From Anaeramoeba flamelloides (lineage: Eukaryota > Metamonada > Anaeramoebidae): 64,000 nt of DNA. The stretch is from NCBI GenBank assembly GCA_027625915.1, contig JANTQA010000048.1, positions 2,976,001 through 3,040,000 on the forward strand. Reading direction: 5' to 3'. This document shows positions 13,116-25,332 of the stretch, in pieces (within the stretch, counting starts at the first letter, position 1; every line of letters starts with the position of its first letter). The position numbers and the translations under genes are program-made. Below the pieces are notes generated by a model that was not told the DNA's origin, did no database searches, and saw only the letters and a list, made by a program, of their open reading frames with translations.

Positions 13116-13403
13116 ATTCTGGAAAAAAATTGTTAAATAGAAAAAATTTGTCACATCAATTGTCCAAAAAAATTCAAATTTAATTGTAAACATTACTGAA
13201 AAAAAAAACTAAGTGATAATTAATTTTTTTTATAATAAGAATTGTTTTTGATAATCTTTATTATATAGTCATAATAAAATAATTACTACCTTTGATAAAT
13301 CGACAATATGTTTATCCACAACCTTTTATATTGCCCTATCACAAAAATTCCATTTTTAAGTGGGAACCTTACTGAAAATGAAAAGTCAAATTAAATAAAA
13401 GAA
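13116..13403 (+). repeat. Left arm of a 288-bp near-perfect inverted repeat
   Basis: The arm pairs with 13644-13931. Both arms are exactly 288 bp with no indel. The only differences I saw are a few substitutions near the outer end (TTGTTAAATAG versus TTGTCAAATGG, CACATC versus CAAATC). The 240-bp loop is 13404-13643. No target duplication is obvious. It could be a foldback element or an intrachromosomal inverted duplication. Confidence 0.9.
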
Positions 13404-13643
13404 AAAATAAATGAATTAAGAAAAAATAGAGGAATAAACATAAATTGAGTTTTTTTAATACTATCTTTCTCAGATTATTGTTATTTGATTGATCAATCAT
13501 TAAAAAATTGTTCAAAAAATTGACTATTTTTTGGGATCTCCAAAATCATACTTATCATTTCGATAATAAAGAAAATTTAAATTTTGTTTGTTGAGTTGAT
13601 TGAAAATAATATAATAGATTATTATTTGATGTTAAAATGTTTC

Positions 13644-13931
13644 TTCTTTTATTTAATTTGACTTTTCATTTTCAGTAAGGTTCCCACTTAAAAATGGAAT
13701 TTTTGTGATAGGGCAATATAAAAGGTTGTGGATAAACATATTGTCGATTTATCAAAGGTAGTAATTATTTTATTATGACTATATAATAAAGATTATCAAA
13801 AACAATTCTTATTATAAAAAAAATTAATTATCACTTAGTTTTTTTTTTCAGTAATGTTTACAATTAAATTTGAATTTTTTTGGACAATTGATTTGACAAA
13901 TTTTTTCCATTTGACAATTTTTTTCCAGAAT
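13644..13931 (-). repeat. Right arm of the 288-bp inverted repeat
   Basis: This is the reverse complement of 13116-13403, from TTCTTTTATTTAATTTG at the inner end to TTTTTTTCCAGAAT at the outer end. If transcribed through, it would form a long stable RNA hairpin. No coding frame was seen in either arm or in the loop. Confidence 0.9.
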
Positions 13932-14662
13932 AGTGAGATCTTTTGTGACTATTTTATTTGAATTTTTATACTTTCGAAAATGTGAAACTTATTTTTATTA
14001 ATTGATTTTTTTTTGTCAAAGACTTAATATCAATTGTTTTTTTTTGAATAATTAAATTTTTTCAACCAAAAGAAGCTCTATTTCATCAGATATTTTCCTA
14101 AAAAGCCACCCTTTAAGAAAGGACCAAACCCACCTTAAGTGACGAGACTTTAAAGAATCTTCGTCATTTAGGAGAAAAGGCTTGATATTTTCTAAAAATA
14201 AGTAAAAAATAATGATCTAAGTTGACACTGATCAAATGTAGAATAGATCTTCTTTTTTACCTGTTTGGACGAAATTTTCATTTTTTTTATTTTATAAAAA
14301 AAAAAAAACTTTAAAACTTTAGTCGTGAATTTTTTTCAAGAGTTGTGTGATGAGAAAACAAATCATGTAGTACAAAATTAGAACCAAAAAAAACAAAACT
14401 CTCTCATTATAAGGGATTGATGTATATCATCAAAACAATCAACTATTTTTTGTTCAAAATTTCATTTTTCTTTAATTCTTTTTTTCGAAATTATTTTATA
14501 TTGTTGAAGAATAATTCAAACCTTTCAAACAAAAAAGACTTTTTTTTCGATTTATAATCAAAATTGTTAAACAACAAGCCTTTAAAGTGGGATTAAATCC
14601 AAGTTATTTCTGCATATAAATAAAAAAAAAAAACAAAAACAAAATTCATTCAGAATAGATCA
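13932..14662. other. Upstream region of the VPS9-domain gene
   Basis: No gene. The last 60 bases form an A-rich leader ending in GATCAATGG at the start codon, similar in style to the A-rich leaders of other genes here. No defined promoter motif could be assigned. Confidence 0.5.
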
Positions 14663-16081
14663 ATGGAAACCCTATTTAATGAACCGTCATGTTTAGAGAC
14701 AAACCCGTTTTTTATATACCTAACTCGAGAACAAAAGCAGCTTTATGGCAAGCTTTCAAAGTCACAGTATACGATCTGTATTCCATCATGCAATTCGCTA
14801 AGGGGGATGAAATTCAATAAGGAAATGATCTTGTTGCACACATTACAAAAATCACCATACTATAAAGGCGAATACGCCTTGCTTCAAAACGATGAACAGT
14901 CTGTCATTATTGAGAATCAATTTCTGAATTTAAGCAGGGGATGGCAAAAGTCTAAGGTTCTCAAAATTATTTCAACACAGGTATTTTTCAATGACGACTT
15001 CAACCCATATGATATTTTGATAATTGAGAAACCTTTTATTTGGTTTCTAAATGAAAAAAAAGGGTTTCGTAAACAAGTACTTGGTAAAAAAGAGCAAGAA
15101 TTTGTTCGTAGTGTACAAAAAAGGAAGCAAGAAATAACCAAATTCTTTCCAAAGAATTTGATCTATTCCCAAGTCGAGAATTTTTGGCGAAAAATTGGTA
15201 AAAAAAAAATACGAAGCCAAGCAGTCAAACAATTTTTCAGCAGTCTCAAGAAATTTAAAAATTCATATTATTTAGTAAAAAGATATGAGTCTCATCTTGA
15301 AAAGAAATTAACAGTCTTTTATGATGAACAAGTCAAGTTATTAATTCGACAAGATCTTATTTTGAGAACATTTTCTCCGAAGAGTCATTATTATGAAAAA
15401 TTGGTAAATTCACTCAAGATCTTAATTTTAGGAAAATTGGAGTATTGGGGAAAAATAAAAGATTTTTATCAATACGAAGATCAATTTTGTGCTCAACAAA
15501 TCCAATTATTAAAAAAAATCACACCAGATATACTTGAAATACCAGAAAAATTAGTTTTGGATTATTCACAAGTAATTGAGAATTTACAATTAATCTCAAA
15601 CTATCACACAGCCTTTGAAAAAATATTGATTATTGATAAATCAATTATCCTCTTAAATGAAATAATTGAAAATAATTTTTTAAACTCAGTATCCATAACA
15701 ACAGACGATTTAATCCCTATTTTTTCTTATATAATCATCAAATCTAAAATTCCCAATTTATTTAGTACATCTGTTTACCTTAATCATTTCCATTTGTGCA
15801 ATATGATCACTTCCAAATACTCTTTTGAAATTACTCTTTTGAATTCAATTGTTAACAATTTGCTTTATTCACAAAAATTATTAAATATTTATCATAATTT
15901 TAAACATAACCACTGCGAACTACTAAATAATAAAGAGAAAAGTAATGTCAAAAAAATTAATTTAAATAAGAATGTAGATAATGATATAAATTTGGAAATT
16001 GATGTTAAAAAAAATAATATTTTTTTACAAGAAAAAAAATTACATCAAAAGCATTCATTACAAATCGTTGAAATAATTTAA
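14663..16081 (+). CDS. VPS9-domain protein, probable Rab5-family guanine nucleotide exchange factor
   Basis: This single-exon gene encodes 472 residues and begins METLFNEPS. The VPS9 core is at residues about 345-405: TTDDLIPIFSYIIIKSK, then IPNL, then YSFEITLLNSIVNNLL. These parallel ADDFLPVLIYIVLKANPP and YYFTNLCCAVAFIEKL of Rabex-5. The conserved acidic residue and proline of the exchange site fall at Asp348/Asp349 and Pro352. Residues 200-340 are helical and basic, as expected for the helical layer preceding a VPS9 domain. The C-terminal 60 residues are Asn/Lys-rich low complexity. VPS9 proteins load GTP on Rab5-type GTPases on endosomes; that role is inferred from family membership. The N-terminal 150 residues match no domain I know. 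Confidence 0.8.
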   Translation: METLFNEPSCLETNPFFIYLTREQKQLYGKLSKSQYTICIPSCNSLRGMKFNKEMILLHTLQKSPYYKGEYALLQNDEQSVIIENQFLNLSRGWQKSKVLKIISTQVFFNDDFNPYDILIIEKPFIWFLNEKKGFRKQVLGKKEQEFVRSVQKRKQEITKFFPKNLIYSQVENFWRKIGKKKIRSQAVKQFFSSLKKFKNSYYLVKRYESHLEKKLTVFYDEQVKLLIRQDLILRTFSPKSHYYEKLVNSLKILILGKLEYWGKIKDFYQYEDQFCAQQIQLLKKITPDILEIPEKLVLDYSQVIENLQLISNYHTAFEKILIIDKSIILLNEIIENNFLNSVSITTDDLIPIFSYIIIKSKIPNLFSTSVYLNHFHLCNMITSKYSFEITLLNSIVNNLLYSQKLLNIYHNFKHNHCELLNNKEKSNVKKINLNKNVDNDINLEIDVKKNNIFLQEKKLHQKHSLQIVEII

Positions 16082-18359
16082 AGTTGTTTAAATAACGCCG
16101 TGTTAAATTATCCATTTTCGATGAAGTTTTGCCAATGATTTGACTAACGATTGTATCAAACTGGTATTTAATTGGTGTTGTTATTTAAAGGTGATTTTGC
16201 TGTTGCTGTTGCTATTATTATTTTTATTTTGGATCATATTATCGAAAAAAAAAAAATCCAAGTTATTTTTTTAAGGAAATTATCACAATGGGAAGTTTAA
16301 CCTCATTTTCCTGTTTATATGTCCAATTTAACTTTTTTGAAAATATGTTTTCAATTGATTTAAAATATTAATTGTAAATTTTCTGTTTGGTTTTTCTGTT
16401 AATAAAAACAATTATGCAAAAAAAAAATGTAGAAACTTTTGAAATTATTTTTTGAATTTATTAATTATTTACTTTATTATTTTTTTGAAAGTAAAATTTT
16501 GTAGTTCTTTTACATAATAAAAAATAAATAAAAAAAAAAAAAAAAAGTTAAATGGTTTGTTAAGAGTGAAATACCTTCAATGATACCATTTCTTAAGGGG
16601 TTAGAAATTATTCTGGAGAAGTCTAAAAGTAAAGTAAGTTGTTATTGGGTGTAAATCCCTGTAGTTCGTTAATGGTTTTAAATGTCTCTAAAAATTCTAT
16701 TCGCAAAATGGTACTATTGTTGATCTCATTAATTAAAAATGAACGTTATATTTAAAAAAAGTCTAACAATTTTAGGAAAAAAATCTTCATTTTGGAAAAA
16801 AATTAAATGTGTAATTATTACTATTCAAACTTCAAAGTTGAAAAATATCTTTCTTAAATTTGTCTCCAAATGTAGATTCGATGCTAAAAAATAATTTTTA
16901 TAAAAAAAATAAATAATTAACAAAAAAATATATTTAAAAATAATTTGAAAGGGTTTGGTGTTTACTAATACAAATAAATATCGGGAATTTATCTTCTTGA
17001 GATTCTATTTTTTTTTTTTTTTTTTTTTTTTTCATCTTTTTTGTAATTCAATTATTTTTATTTTAGCTTCTTTTCATGATAAATTCTAAATTCTGGAAAT
17101 GGAATCAAAAAATTAGTTTTTTTTTTTTTTTTTTAATGGAGTTCTAGTATGACACAAGAAGTCTTTTTTAATCACATAGAAAAAAATAAAAAAATGTTTC
17201 GCCTTTTTTCAGAAAATAATTCTAATAGGGGCTTAATTGTAGTGGAAAAATGTGAAAAAAAACTGATTAACTCTGAATTATTTTTTCTTTTTGCTTTCAA
17301 AAAAATTTTTTTTTAAATCTTTTTTGTCTCTAGATGTAATTAACTTTATTTCGGATTTAGAATTTATTTATAATTTTTTTATAAAAAATTAGAATTTTGT
17401 GTGTTTATTATAATTATAAAGTAAATTATTTTAATTTGAAATGTGGTTAAATCTTCTAAAAGTGTGAATTTCTAAATTTTTGTTGGGGAATTTCAAAAAT
17501 GAATCACAATAAACTTTATCATAAAAAATAATAAAATAAATAATTAGTATTTATTTTGAATAATAAAAAATATATTATTCTTATTATTTTTTAATATTTA
17601 CATTACTTGTTGAATTCAAAATTTTCGATTTTTTTCATAATGGTTGTAGTTACAAAAGAGTGAACGTTGCACCAATAATTTCGAGATTAGATTTGTTTTC
17701 GCATCAATTGTAAATTTAAATTTTGTACTATTTTATCCTTCAGGTTTACAATCCCTCAAATTTGGGAAAAGATTATTTTTTATCAGGTGTGGTAACTTGT
17801 CAAGTTGGTTCTTATTAAACAGAAGTTGAGTTTAATTATTTTAACTATTTTTTGTTGTTATGATGTTTTTTTTATCGTTATGGAAATAAAAAGAAAATTG
17901 AAGATTTTTTTTCTTACTTTATTTAAAAAAAGGTTTTTTTTGGTTTTTGGTGAATTTTAAAAATAATAGAGTCAATTGTTTGAATTTACTTTGCACTTTT
18001 GCAATTTTCAGAAAATATAATTTATGGTTTCTTTATTTTATATGTTTTTCAGTTAATCAACTTCAATTCAAACGTTTTAACAAATCAAAAATTAAATTTT
18101 TGAAAAAAAAACACAATCTTATTTAATCAATTCTATTATACATAATAATACCAAATTTAAAACAATTGCTAATTGTAATTTTGAAAATTGTTTATCAATT
18201 TAAATACCCACAAAATAATATATATATAATCTTCAATAACTATTAAATCAAGACTATGTTAAAAATTATGGAGATGGGATAACAAAACAATTTATTTGAA
18301 ATTTTGTTTAAATTATATGAATAATTATTGATGGATCAACTTTTAGAAACTATCAACTA
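16082..18359. other. Intergenic, low-complexity AT-rich
   Basis: An AATAAA at 16401-16406 is a candidate polyadenylation signal for the VPS9 gene. At 17743 begins GGTTTACAATCCCTCAAA, a diverged left end of the TTAA-type element at 4791-5342, with similarity for about 130 bp; no matching right end was seen. The rest is homopolymer-rich, without genes. Confidence 0.5.
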
Positions 18360-18560
18360 CAGTCAGTTTCACTTTTAAAGCACAAACGTTCAATGAAAAT
18401 TAAGGCACAAAAAAAATCTCAAATTAAGGCACAAAATTTTGGGTTTTTTTTTAATTTACCAATTTATTTCACTAGAATCCCAATTTTGTGCCTTAATTTG
18501 AAATTTTTTTTGTGCCTTAAATTTCGTTGAAAGTTTGTGCCTTAAAAGTGAAACTGGCTG
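18360..18560. mobile_element. Hairpin MITE-2 copy 1
   Basis: This 201-bp palindromic element is flanked by TA. It starts CAGTCAGTTTCACTTTTA and ends AAGTGAAACTGGCTG. The arms carry repeated AAGGCACAAA / TTTGTGCCTT motifs. Copies lie at 24156-24353 and 25332-25528. There is no coding capacity; TA duplication and CAGT ends are Tc1/mariner-like. Confidence 0.85.
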
Positions 18561-19189
18561 TAATATTATTTGTGTTATTTCATTTTTAAGAACAGAAATT
18601 CACCAAACAACAACTTTTCAAGAAAAAAAGATCCAAGGAAGTGGGTTACGTAATTTACAAAAATACAATAAAAATTTAATTAAAAGATGAAAAAATGATT
18701 TTTAAATTTTTTAAAAAATATTACGATTTGAATGAAATAGTGTGTTATTGGTATTCTTTTCATTATTTCCATTGGGTGGATAATTTTGAATTTTGGTTTA
18801 TATATTTGGTGAATATAAAAATAAAGTAAAGAAACCATAAATTAGCTTTTCTTAAATATAAAAACTATTGAGTAAATTCAAAGAATTGACTCTATTTTTT
18901 TGAATTCTCATAAATACAAAGACTAGGTGTTACTCAAAGGTATTATTAGTTATAATTACACTTAGAAAAACAACTATTTGTTTATTTTATTATACTACTA
19001 AATAATTATTATATTTTCTCTACATTTCAAATCAGTTTTTTTAATTATAAAATTTTCTCAAAATTGGTTTAGATCTGCAGTTAATAATTTTAAATTTTCT
19101 ATTTCCCGATTCGTATTTTAATCTTTTTGTCATTTTCTTTTCATTATTTGAATTTTATTATTATATTTTTAAAACTTCGTGTTCTAATA

Positions 19190-19190
<1 letters not shown>

Positions 19191-19236
<46 letters not shown>
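19191..19236. repeat. (TA)n microsatellite
   Basis: An uninterrupted AT dinucleotide run of about 45 bp in otherwise gene-free DNA. Nothing else is recognised between 18561 and 20127 except AT-rich sequence and a weakly MITE-1-like stretch near 19600-19770 in reverse orientation. Confidence 0.8.
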
Positions 19237-19238
<2 letters not shown>

Positions 19239-20127
19239 TCTTTTTATAGATTTTTGGTTATAATTAATCAATTTTACTTTGGTTTTTATATATTATTAGT
19301 GGGTGTATGTGTACAAATTATTAAATTTTAGTTACTTTTTTTATTTCTCGAAGCATCTATTCGTTTAAAAATGTTTTTTCTTTAATATTGAAAAATAACT
19401 AATAAATGTGATAATTAATATGTTTATTTTGATTTAATATTTATAATTTTATCACTCGCTTTTTATTATTCAGTTAGAAAAATAATTAATTTTTTGAAAA
19501 AACTATTTTTTTTTTATATAGCTTTTTTTGTAAATGTTTTTTTTTTACCATCATATTCCTAAATGTTTAATTTCTGATCAAGAATTTAATTTTAAAATTT
19601 AATCAGTATTTATAGTCATTCCAAATCCTTGACCAATTTTATTGATTATTATGAACTTTTTTTCTGTTTCTGGAATGGAGGACTAAAAATAAGCTCTATT
19701 CTAAAAAAGTTTCAAATTTGATCCATCCTTTTTCAAGTTTATTTATTAATAATAGAATTTTAAAAACCCTATATCATATTTACCTCTTCATTGATATTGT
19801 TTTGTTTAGGTTTCTTTGTTGGTGAATTTCAGATCCTTCTTCAAATAAGAAACCAGAATTTTATTTTATAAAAAAAAATAAAATAAAAAAACAGGTATGC
19901 GTGGTTCATTTTCATAAAAAATTGTAGTTGAAATTTTATACCAATAAAATCTCAAATTAATTCAATGGCTTTCTCGTGCACAGTTAAAGATCACATATAA
20001 GGTGCAAAAAAAGGCAAAGAACACCTAAAAAAATTGACTTAATAACACACAAAAAAGATTGCTTATAATAACTCCGAATTTTTTTTTTTTGAACACAATA
20101 AATAATCCAAAAAAAAATTTAATGTTG

Positions 20128-21211
20128 CTTATATGTCCTTAATAAAATTAAGCACTATTTTTTTCTGATTAATATTTTCGAAATTAAGTTCATAACTTAA
20201 TTCAATTAACCACTGGGATAATTTTTTTTAGAATAAAAACACTCTCAACTTTTGAATATCGAAAATATTTTTTGAAATTACAGTGATCAAAATAATGTGT
20301 GCATGACTACTATAATCCGTGTTTCAAAATATTATCCGTGCTTTTTTTTATTCTTGTACCAAGGCAACATCCAATCTACTACCAAATAGTATACTTAAGT
20401 TCAAATCAATTTTGAAAGTAAAGGTCTGGTTATTTTCACTAAAATTTAAATTAGGACTGCAATTTGTAGAAAATTTTCCATAATAATCTCAGTTTTCTTT
20501 GAATTTTGTTTTTAAAATTGATTGTTTTTGTTTTTTTGATGATTAAAATTTACAGAAAAATTTACTCTATTTTTTGAGATAAATTTTCCAATTTGATCCT
20601 TCATTTTTTAGAATTTCCTTTTTAAATAATAGAACTTTAAGAAACCAATAGCATATTTTTTTAGGGTTTATTATCAGTTTCTTTGATATGTTAATGTATT
20701 GGACAACTATAACAAAAAAACACACTTTTTATTTTGAAACACGCATTAAATTTTTTTGCACGCTTTATTTTGACTACAGTACTGTGCACTTTTATATTTT
20801 TTTTTGAAAAATTGGGGTTGAGAAAAGTTTGAAATCAAAGAATAAGTTAATATATTAAATTAGAATGCTTTTCCAGAAAGTTTATCCTTTTAGTTGAACT
20901 TTTTTTTAATTTTACCATTTAAAACTAAAAAAAAACATTTGAGGACCAAATTAGTGCCTTTTGTGAAAAGAAAATTCCCCATAATTTAGAATTTGTTTTA
21001 GTAAATGAGTTAAAACAAGATAGTGAATCTAAAAATATACATAATTTCAAGTGTGAATTCAATGATTTTGGCAAAAAATGTTTTCAAGAATAAGTTAAAT
21101 TGAAACTTTATTTATTTTTATTTTTTCAATTAGTTTTTTTAATTGTATTAATGGAAAGTATTTGATCAGTTTTTCATTTTTAGTGTTTTTTGGATTGTAG
21201 GGACATATAAA
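20128..21211 (+). mobile_element. Repeat G copy 1, interrupted by MITE-1
   Basis: The ends are TTATATGTCCTTAATAAA and, at the right, GGGACATATAAA. Minus the 499-bp MITE-1 and its duplicated TA, the element is 583 bp. The uninterrupted inverted copy at 35635-36216 is 582 bp. The two match closely throughout, for example AATTCCCCATAATTTAGAA. No transposase frame is present. The 80-codon minus-strand frame at 21095-21337 overlaps its right end and is not supported as a gene. Confidence 0.8.
20281..20779 (-). mobile_element. MITE-1 copy 2, inserted in repeat G
   Basis: This 499-bp element is in reverse orientation relative to 4007-4485, flanked by TA at 20279-20280 and 20780-20781. The ends are CAGTGATCAAAATAATG and TTATTTTGACTACAG. 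The matching site without insertion is in repeat G copy 2 at about 36057-36070, which proves a TA target site. Confidence 0.9.
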
Positions 21212-21499
21212 AAAAATATTTTCAGTAAAAAAATTTTTTTTGTTGATTATTTGAAAACTAGAGTGTACTTTCATATGTTTGTTAACACTTCTAATGTGTT
21301 TACATAGTCTAAAATATAAATTTTCAAAATAATTCAATAAATCAAAGGAAATGAGATACTTTTAAGATTCGATTTATATCTTTAATGGCTTACTTATTTA
21401 AAGTTTTTAAAAAAAAAATAATTGATTTTTCACTTGATTTTTTTTCAAATATTGTTATCAAAATAATCTTTTAGACCTATTTAACCGTTATTACAAATT

Positions 21500-21905
21500 A
21501 AAAACAGTGTTTCTTTTAAATCGAAAACTTATACATCAAAAGATCCATGAAACTCACTATAAAGATTAAGTAAATATCATAGTGATTTCTGAAAAATTCT
21601 ATTATTTAAAAAGAAATTCTAAAAAATGAAGGATCAAAGTTTAAAAATTTTTCTCAAGAAATAGAGCTTATTTTTTGTCCTCTATTCCAGAAACAGAAAA
21701 AAAGTTCATAATAATTGAGAATAATTTGTCAAGATTTGTGAAACTAATTGAATTACTATTTTAAAATGTACTTGAAATATCAAGGAGTTTAACTTCAAAA
21801 TTGATTTGAAATTAGAGACGCTATTGGGTAGTTAATTAGATATTACATTGGAATAAGTATTAATCTCCTTTTTCATTTTGAAAGACAGGTTTTAGTCACT
21901 GGAAA
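21500..21905 (+). repeat. Diverged MITE-1 relative
   Basis: The interior shares AAATTCTAAAAAATGAAGG and GCTATTGGGTAGTTAATT with MITE-1, in the orientation of copy 1, but the terminal repeats are not intact. Other decayed relatives appear near 26480-26820, 43660-43960 (reverse) and 58720-59040 (reverse). Confidence 0.5.
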
Positions 21906-22465
21906 CGATTTTTTTGATCAATTGATTCAATTCGAAAGATCGTTGTTAGCTTCAATTAATTAACTCCAATTCAATAAACAATACAACATAAATGAGAAAA
22001 TTACAAATTGTAAAAGCAAACAAGAAAGGTCATTATCCTTTTAAATATCCATAACTAGTTAATCCGAAGAATCAAAAAAAAAAGAAAATTGTTAAAACTG
22101 TCTGATAACTTCTATAATGGAAGGAAGATCAAAAAAAAATGAAGTATCTTCTTGATTGATGTTCTCAATTGCGTTTTCCATTCAATTCGCTTTCTAATTG
22201 AAAATTAATAAATAACCTTTTTGAAAAACAAGATTTTTATGTAATTTGAAAGATAAGTATTTAATACTATTAACTAATAACAAACTGATACTCTGTTATG
22301 GATGTACGTTCTTATAATCTTCACAATAGTGAATACTCTTAAAAAATTGAAGTTACCTCGCGTTTCATTTTTTTATTCTTTGTCTTCTTATTTAAACTTT
22401 CTTCTGTTAAATTTTTTTTCATAAATTTCTATTTAACGCCTTAGTCTTAATATAACAATTAAAAA

Positions 22466-22978
22466 ATGCCACCAAAAAAAGCACCAAAATCAAAAGCCGC
22501 CCAACTTAAAGCAAAAGGAGGAAAAAAAAAAAAGAAGAAGTGGACCCAAGGAAAAGTTCAAGAAAAAGTTATTAGAACCACTTATATGGATCAAGAAACT
22601 TGGGACAGACTTTACAAAGAAGGTTTGTTATTTTTTTTTTCTTTTGCTTTTGCTTGCTTTTTTTTCTTTTTTTTTAATTTTTTTTTAATTTTATTTTTTG
22701 TCTGTGCTTTTTCTTTTTTCTAATCTAAATAAAAAAAAAACTTTCCAAATTAAATAAAAACTTTCAAAATTAAAAAAAAAAAACAATTACCTTCCCTTAA
22801 TAACCTTATAGTACCAAATTACAAAGTTATCACACCAGGTATTGTTTCTGATCGAATGAAAATTTCTGTTTCTTTAGCAAGAAAAGCCATTCTTGAACTT
22901 GAAAAAGAGAAGAAAATTAAACCAGTTATTAAACATAACAAACAATTAATTTACACCCGTGCTCATGGTAAAAAATAA
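22466..22978 (+). CDS. RPS25: Small ribosomal subunit protein eS25
   Basis: Two exons, 22466-22622 and 22812-22978, encode 107 residues. The 189-bp intron has donor AAG|GTTTGT and acceptor TTATAG|TACC. The N-terminus [13 protein letters not shown] is followed by the Lys-rich patch [15 protein letters not shown] (human KKKKWSKGKVRDK). The conserved core [19 protein letters not shown], then [18 protein letters not shown] and IYTRAHGKK, matches the winged-helix part of eS25. The intron splits the Glu-Val junction just before VPNYK. The protein belongs to the head of the 40S subunit. AATAAA at 23024-23029 is a likely polyadenylation signal. Confidence 0.97.
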
Positions 22979-23152
22979 ATTTTAACCTTCTTATTTGTTG
23001 TAGAGATTATTAAATTACATTACAATAAACTTTAAAAAAAATATACAGTGTCAACAACTATTGACACTATTTTAAACAATAATGATTTTTCTGAATTCAA
23101 ATTAGAATTTCTCATAAAAATAAAGCACATTTTGATCTTTAAATTGACTTTA

Positions 23153-23185
<33 letters not shown>

Positions 23186-24155
23186 GTTGAAAAACACAAA
23201 TTCTTTTTTTTCAAATTTTTTTTTTTGTGTCAGAAAACGAGAATTCTTGTTTTGGACAGAAAACCAATTACATACACCAAATAAAAATTTTATACATTTT
23301 GCGAATGCCTAAAGCTAAATACCTTTGAAACAATCCACTCAATTTTGCTATTTATAAAAAACAGTTCCCAATTAAGAAACTTTTTAAAATAATTATCATT
23401 TCTCAAAACACTTTTACATGAACAAAAAGAGTGTTGAAATAAAATTCTTCTTTCTTCGATTTCACAAAAAACTATTTTTTTATTTCGCAAAGCTAAAACG
23501 AGATTTTTTCCGATTACCAATGAATTCAAAAAATAATTTTTGTTCAATTTCCATTTTTTTGAATTCTGATAGCCCTACTTTCAAACAGTTCTTTACAATA
23601 AAAATTTTGAAAGGATCAACTACTTTTACAAAGTTTCAAAACATTTAAACAAATTAAATGCTTTCTTCGTTTTTATTGAAAGTCTATTAAAATAATTTGA
23701 AGAAATGAAAAATTAAAATAAAAAGATAAAAACATTTTTTTGAATTTGTTGGTATTAATCAAGTGCTAGTATTATATTAAAAGTAATAAGTAAAAATTTT
23801 GGTAAATTTTGTTGAATTTATCAGTATCACCAGAATTTGGATCATTTTCTTCCAAATTCAAGTCAAAAAGTGCCACGGGGTGTTGTAAAGCTCCTTTGTT
23901 CCGACTTTTTCAGAATTTTAAAAAATTAAATAGATTCAAAATTTATACTGTACATTTTTAAATCCTGAATAAGATAGTTATTTATTTTTTTTTTATTTGA
24001 GCAATAAACTGAAAGATTACATAAATTTTCTGTTTATTTCCCAATTTAAAAAAAAAAAAAAAATGAGAGAAAATAATTTAAAATGGAAGTGTTCTACTTC
24101 TATATTAAAATTAAGAATTTTCACAAATTATTCCAAATATATATTCTTATGTTTA
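22979..24155. other. Intergenic after eS25
   Basis: Overlapping open frames exist on both strands around 23290-23650; the minus one is 85 codons (23290-23547). Neither has a recognisable family, splice context or leader, so they are left as uncertain. Poly-T at 23159-23185 and AT-rich sequence make up the rest. Confidence 0.45.
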
Positions 24156-24353
24156 CAGTCAGTTCCACTTTTAAGGCACAATCTTTCAACGAAATTTAAG
24201 GCAAAATAAAAATCTAAAAACAAAGGCACAAAATTTGGAATTTATTTTTTCTACAATTTATTTTATCAGAATCTGAATTTTGTGCCTTAATTTGAGATTT
24301 TTATTGTTCCTTACATTTCGATGAAGTTTGTGCTTTAAAAGTGAAACTGACTG
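24156..24353. mobile_element. Hairpin MITE-2 copy 2
   Basis: This 198-bp copy begins CAGTCAGTTCCACTTTTA and ends AAGTGAAACTGACTG, with TA on both sides. The arms are more decayed than in copy 1 (for example TTCCTTACATTTCG where copy 1 has GTGCCTTAAATTTCG). Confidence 0.85.
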
Positions 24354-24681
24354 TATATAAGTACAAATTAAAAATCACAAGTTTGCAACTTTAACAAAAA
24401 TCATTCTAATCAGAAATTATTGTAAATATTGATTATTTTTTATGGTATTACCCCCATCGTTATGACGAAAATTGAATAATGTTGACTAAAGAATTATTTG
24501 AAATCAACAAAAATATTTAAAATAATATCTTTCGTTTTATTTAAAATAAAGACTCATTATTTATCTTATCTTTAGTAAATAATACAGAAACTTATATTTT
24601 TTATTAAAATTCCAAAAGGAAATTTTAGAAATTTAGTAATGTCGTTAGACGACGTCAAGTACCTTAAAGTGTCATCAAGTA

Positions 24682-25070
24682 CCTAGGTTTTCTTGGGGTT
24701 TGCTATTTTATTTGTAAAGCGTTTTAGGTTTTTTTTTTGGCCTTTTCTATTTTATTTGTTTAATCTTCTCTGTTTTTTTGGGTTTTTCTATTTAATTTGT
24801 GAAATGTTCTAGGTTTTTTTTACTTTTTGAAATAAACAGAAAATATTAATAAAATTTCGGTTTATCTCAAAAAGTAAAAAAAAGCCTAACGAAAAACTAT
24901 AGATTTAAAGAATAAATAGAAAACCCCAAAAAAACCTAACTAAAATCTATCAATTGGTCAAATAAACAGAAAACTTTAGAAAACCTAATGGTGGTTTTTA
25001 TTACTTTAAGTAATAAAAAAATAAGTAAAGAAATTTTCTTTTAATTTTTAAAATTAAAAAAAACCTAACA
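24682..25070. repeat. Inverted cluster of AGGTTTT units
   Basis: The left half has about three degenerate tandem units of roughly 45-50 bp, each with AGGTTTT, then GGGTTT or GGCCTTTT, then CTATTTTATTTG. The right half carries the same motif inverted (AATAGAAAACCCC, AAAAAACCTAAC). It is related by its ends to the small hairpins at 33849-33923 and 34034-34089. Confidence 0.65.
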
Positions 25071-25282
25071 GTTCTTACCGGTAGTTCAATAGAATTGAGT
25101 AACATCAAAGATTTATTACAATTCTTTTATACTTTGGGAAAACGGATTGCCGTGGTTATACTTGTAATTTGGACATTTAAATGATACTGGTATTTTTTAG
25201 ATTTATATTTTTAGATTTTTTCATATAATTTTTTTTTTTATTTAGGAAAAATTATCTTTAATTACTCCCATATCTTTATAAA

Positions 25283-25283
<1 letters not shown>

Positions 25284-25332
<49 letters not shown>

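Noticed and set aside
23290-23648. Overlapping 85- and 76-codon frames on opposite strands
   Set aside because: Codon content is mildly coding-like on the minus strand, but without homology or splice context I cannot support either as a gene.
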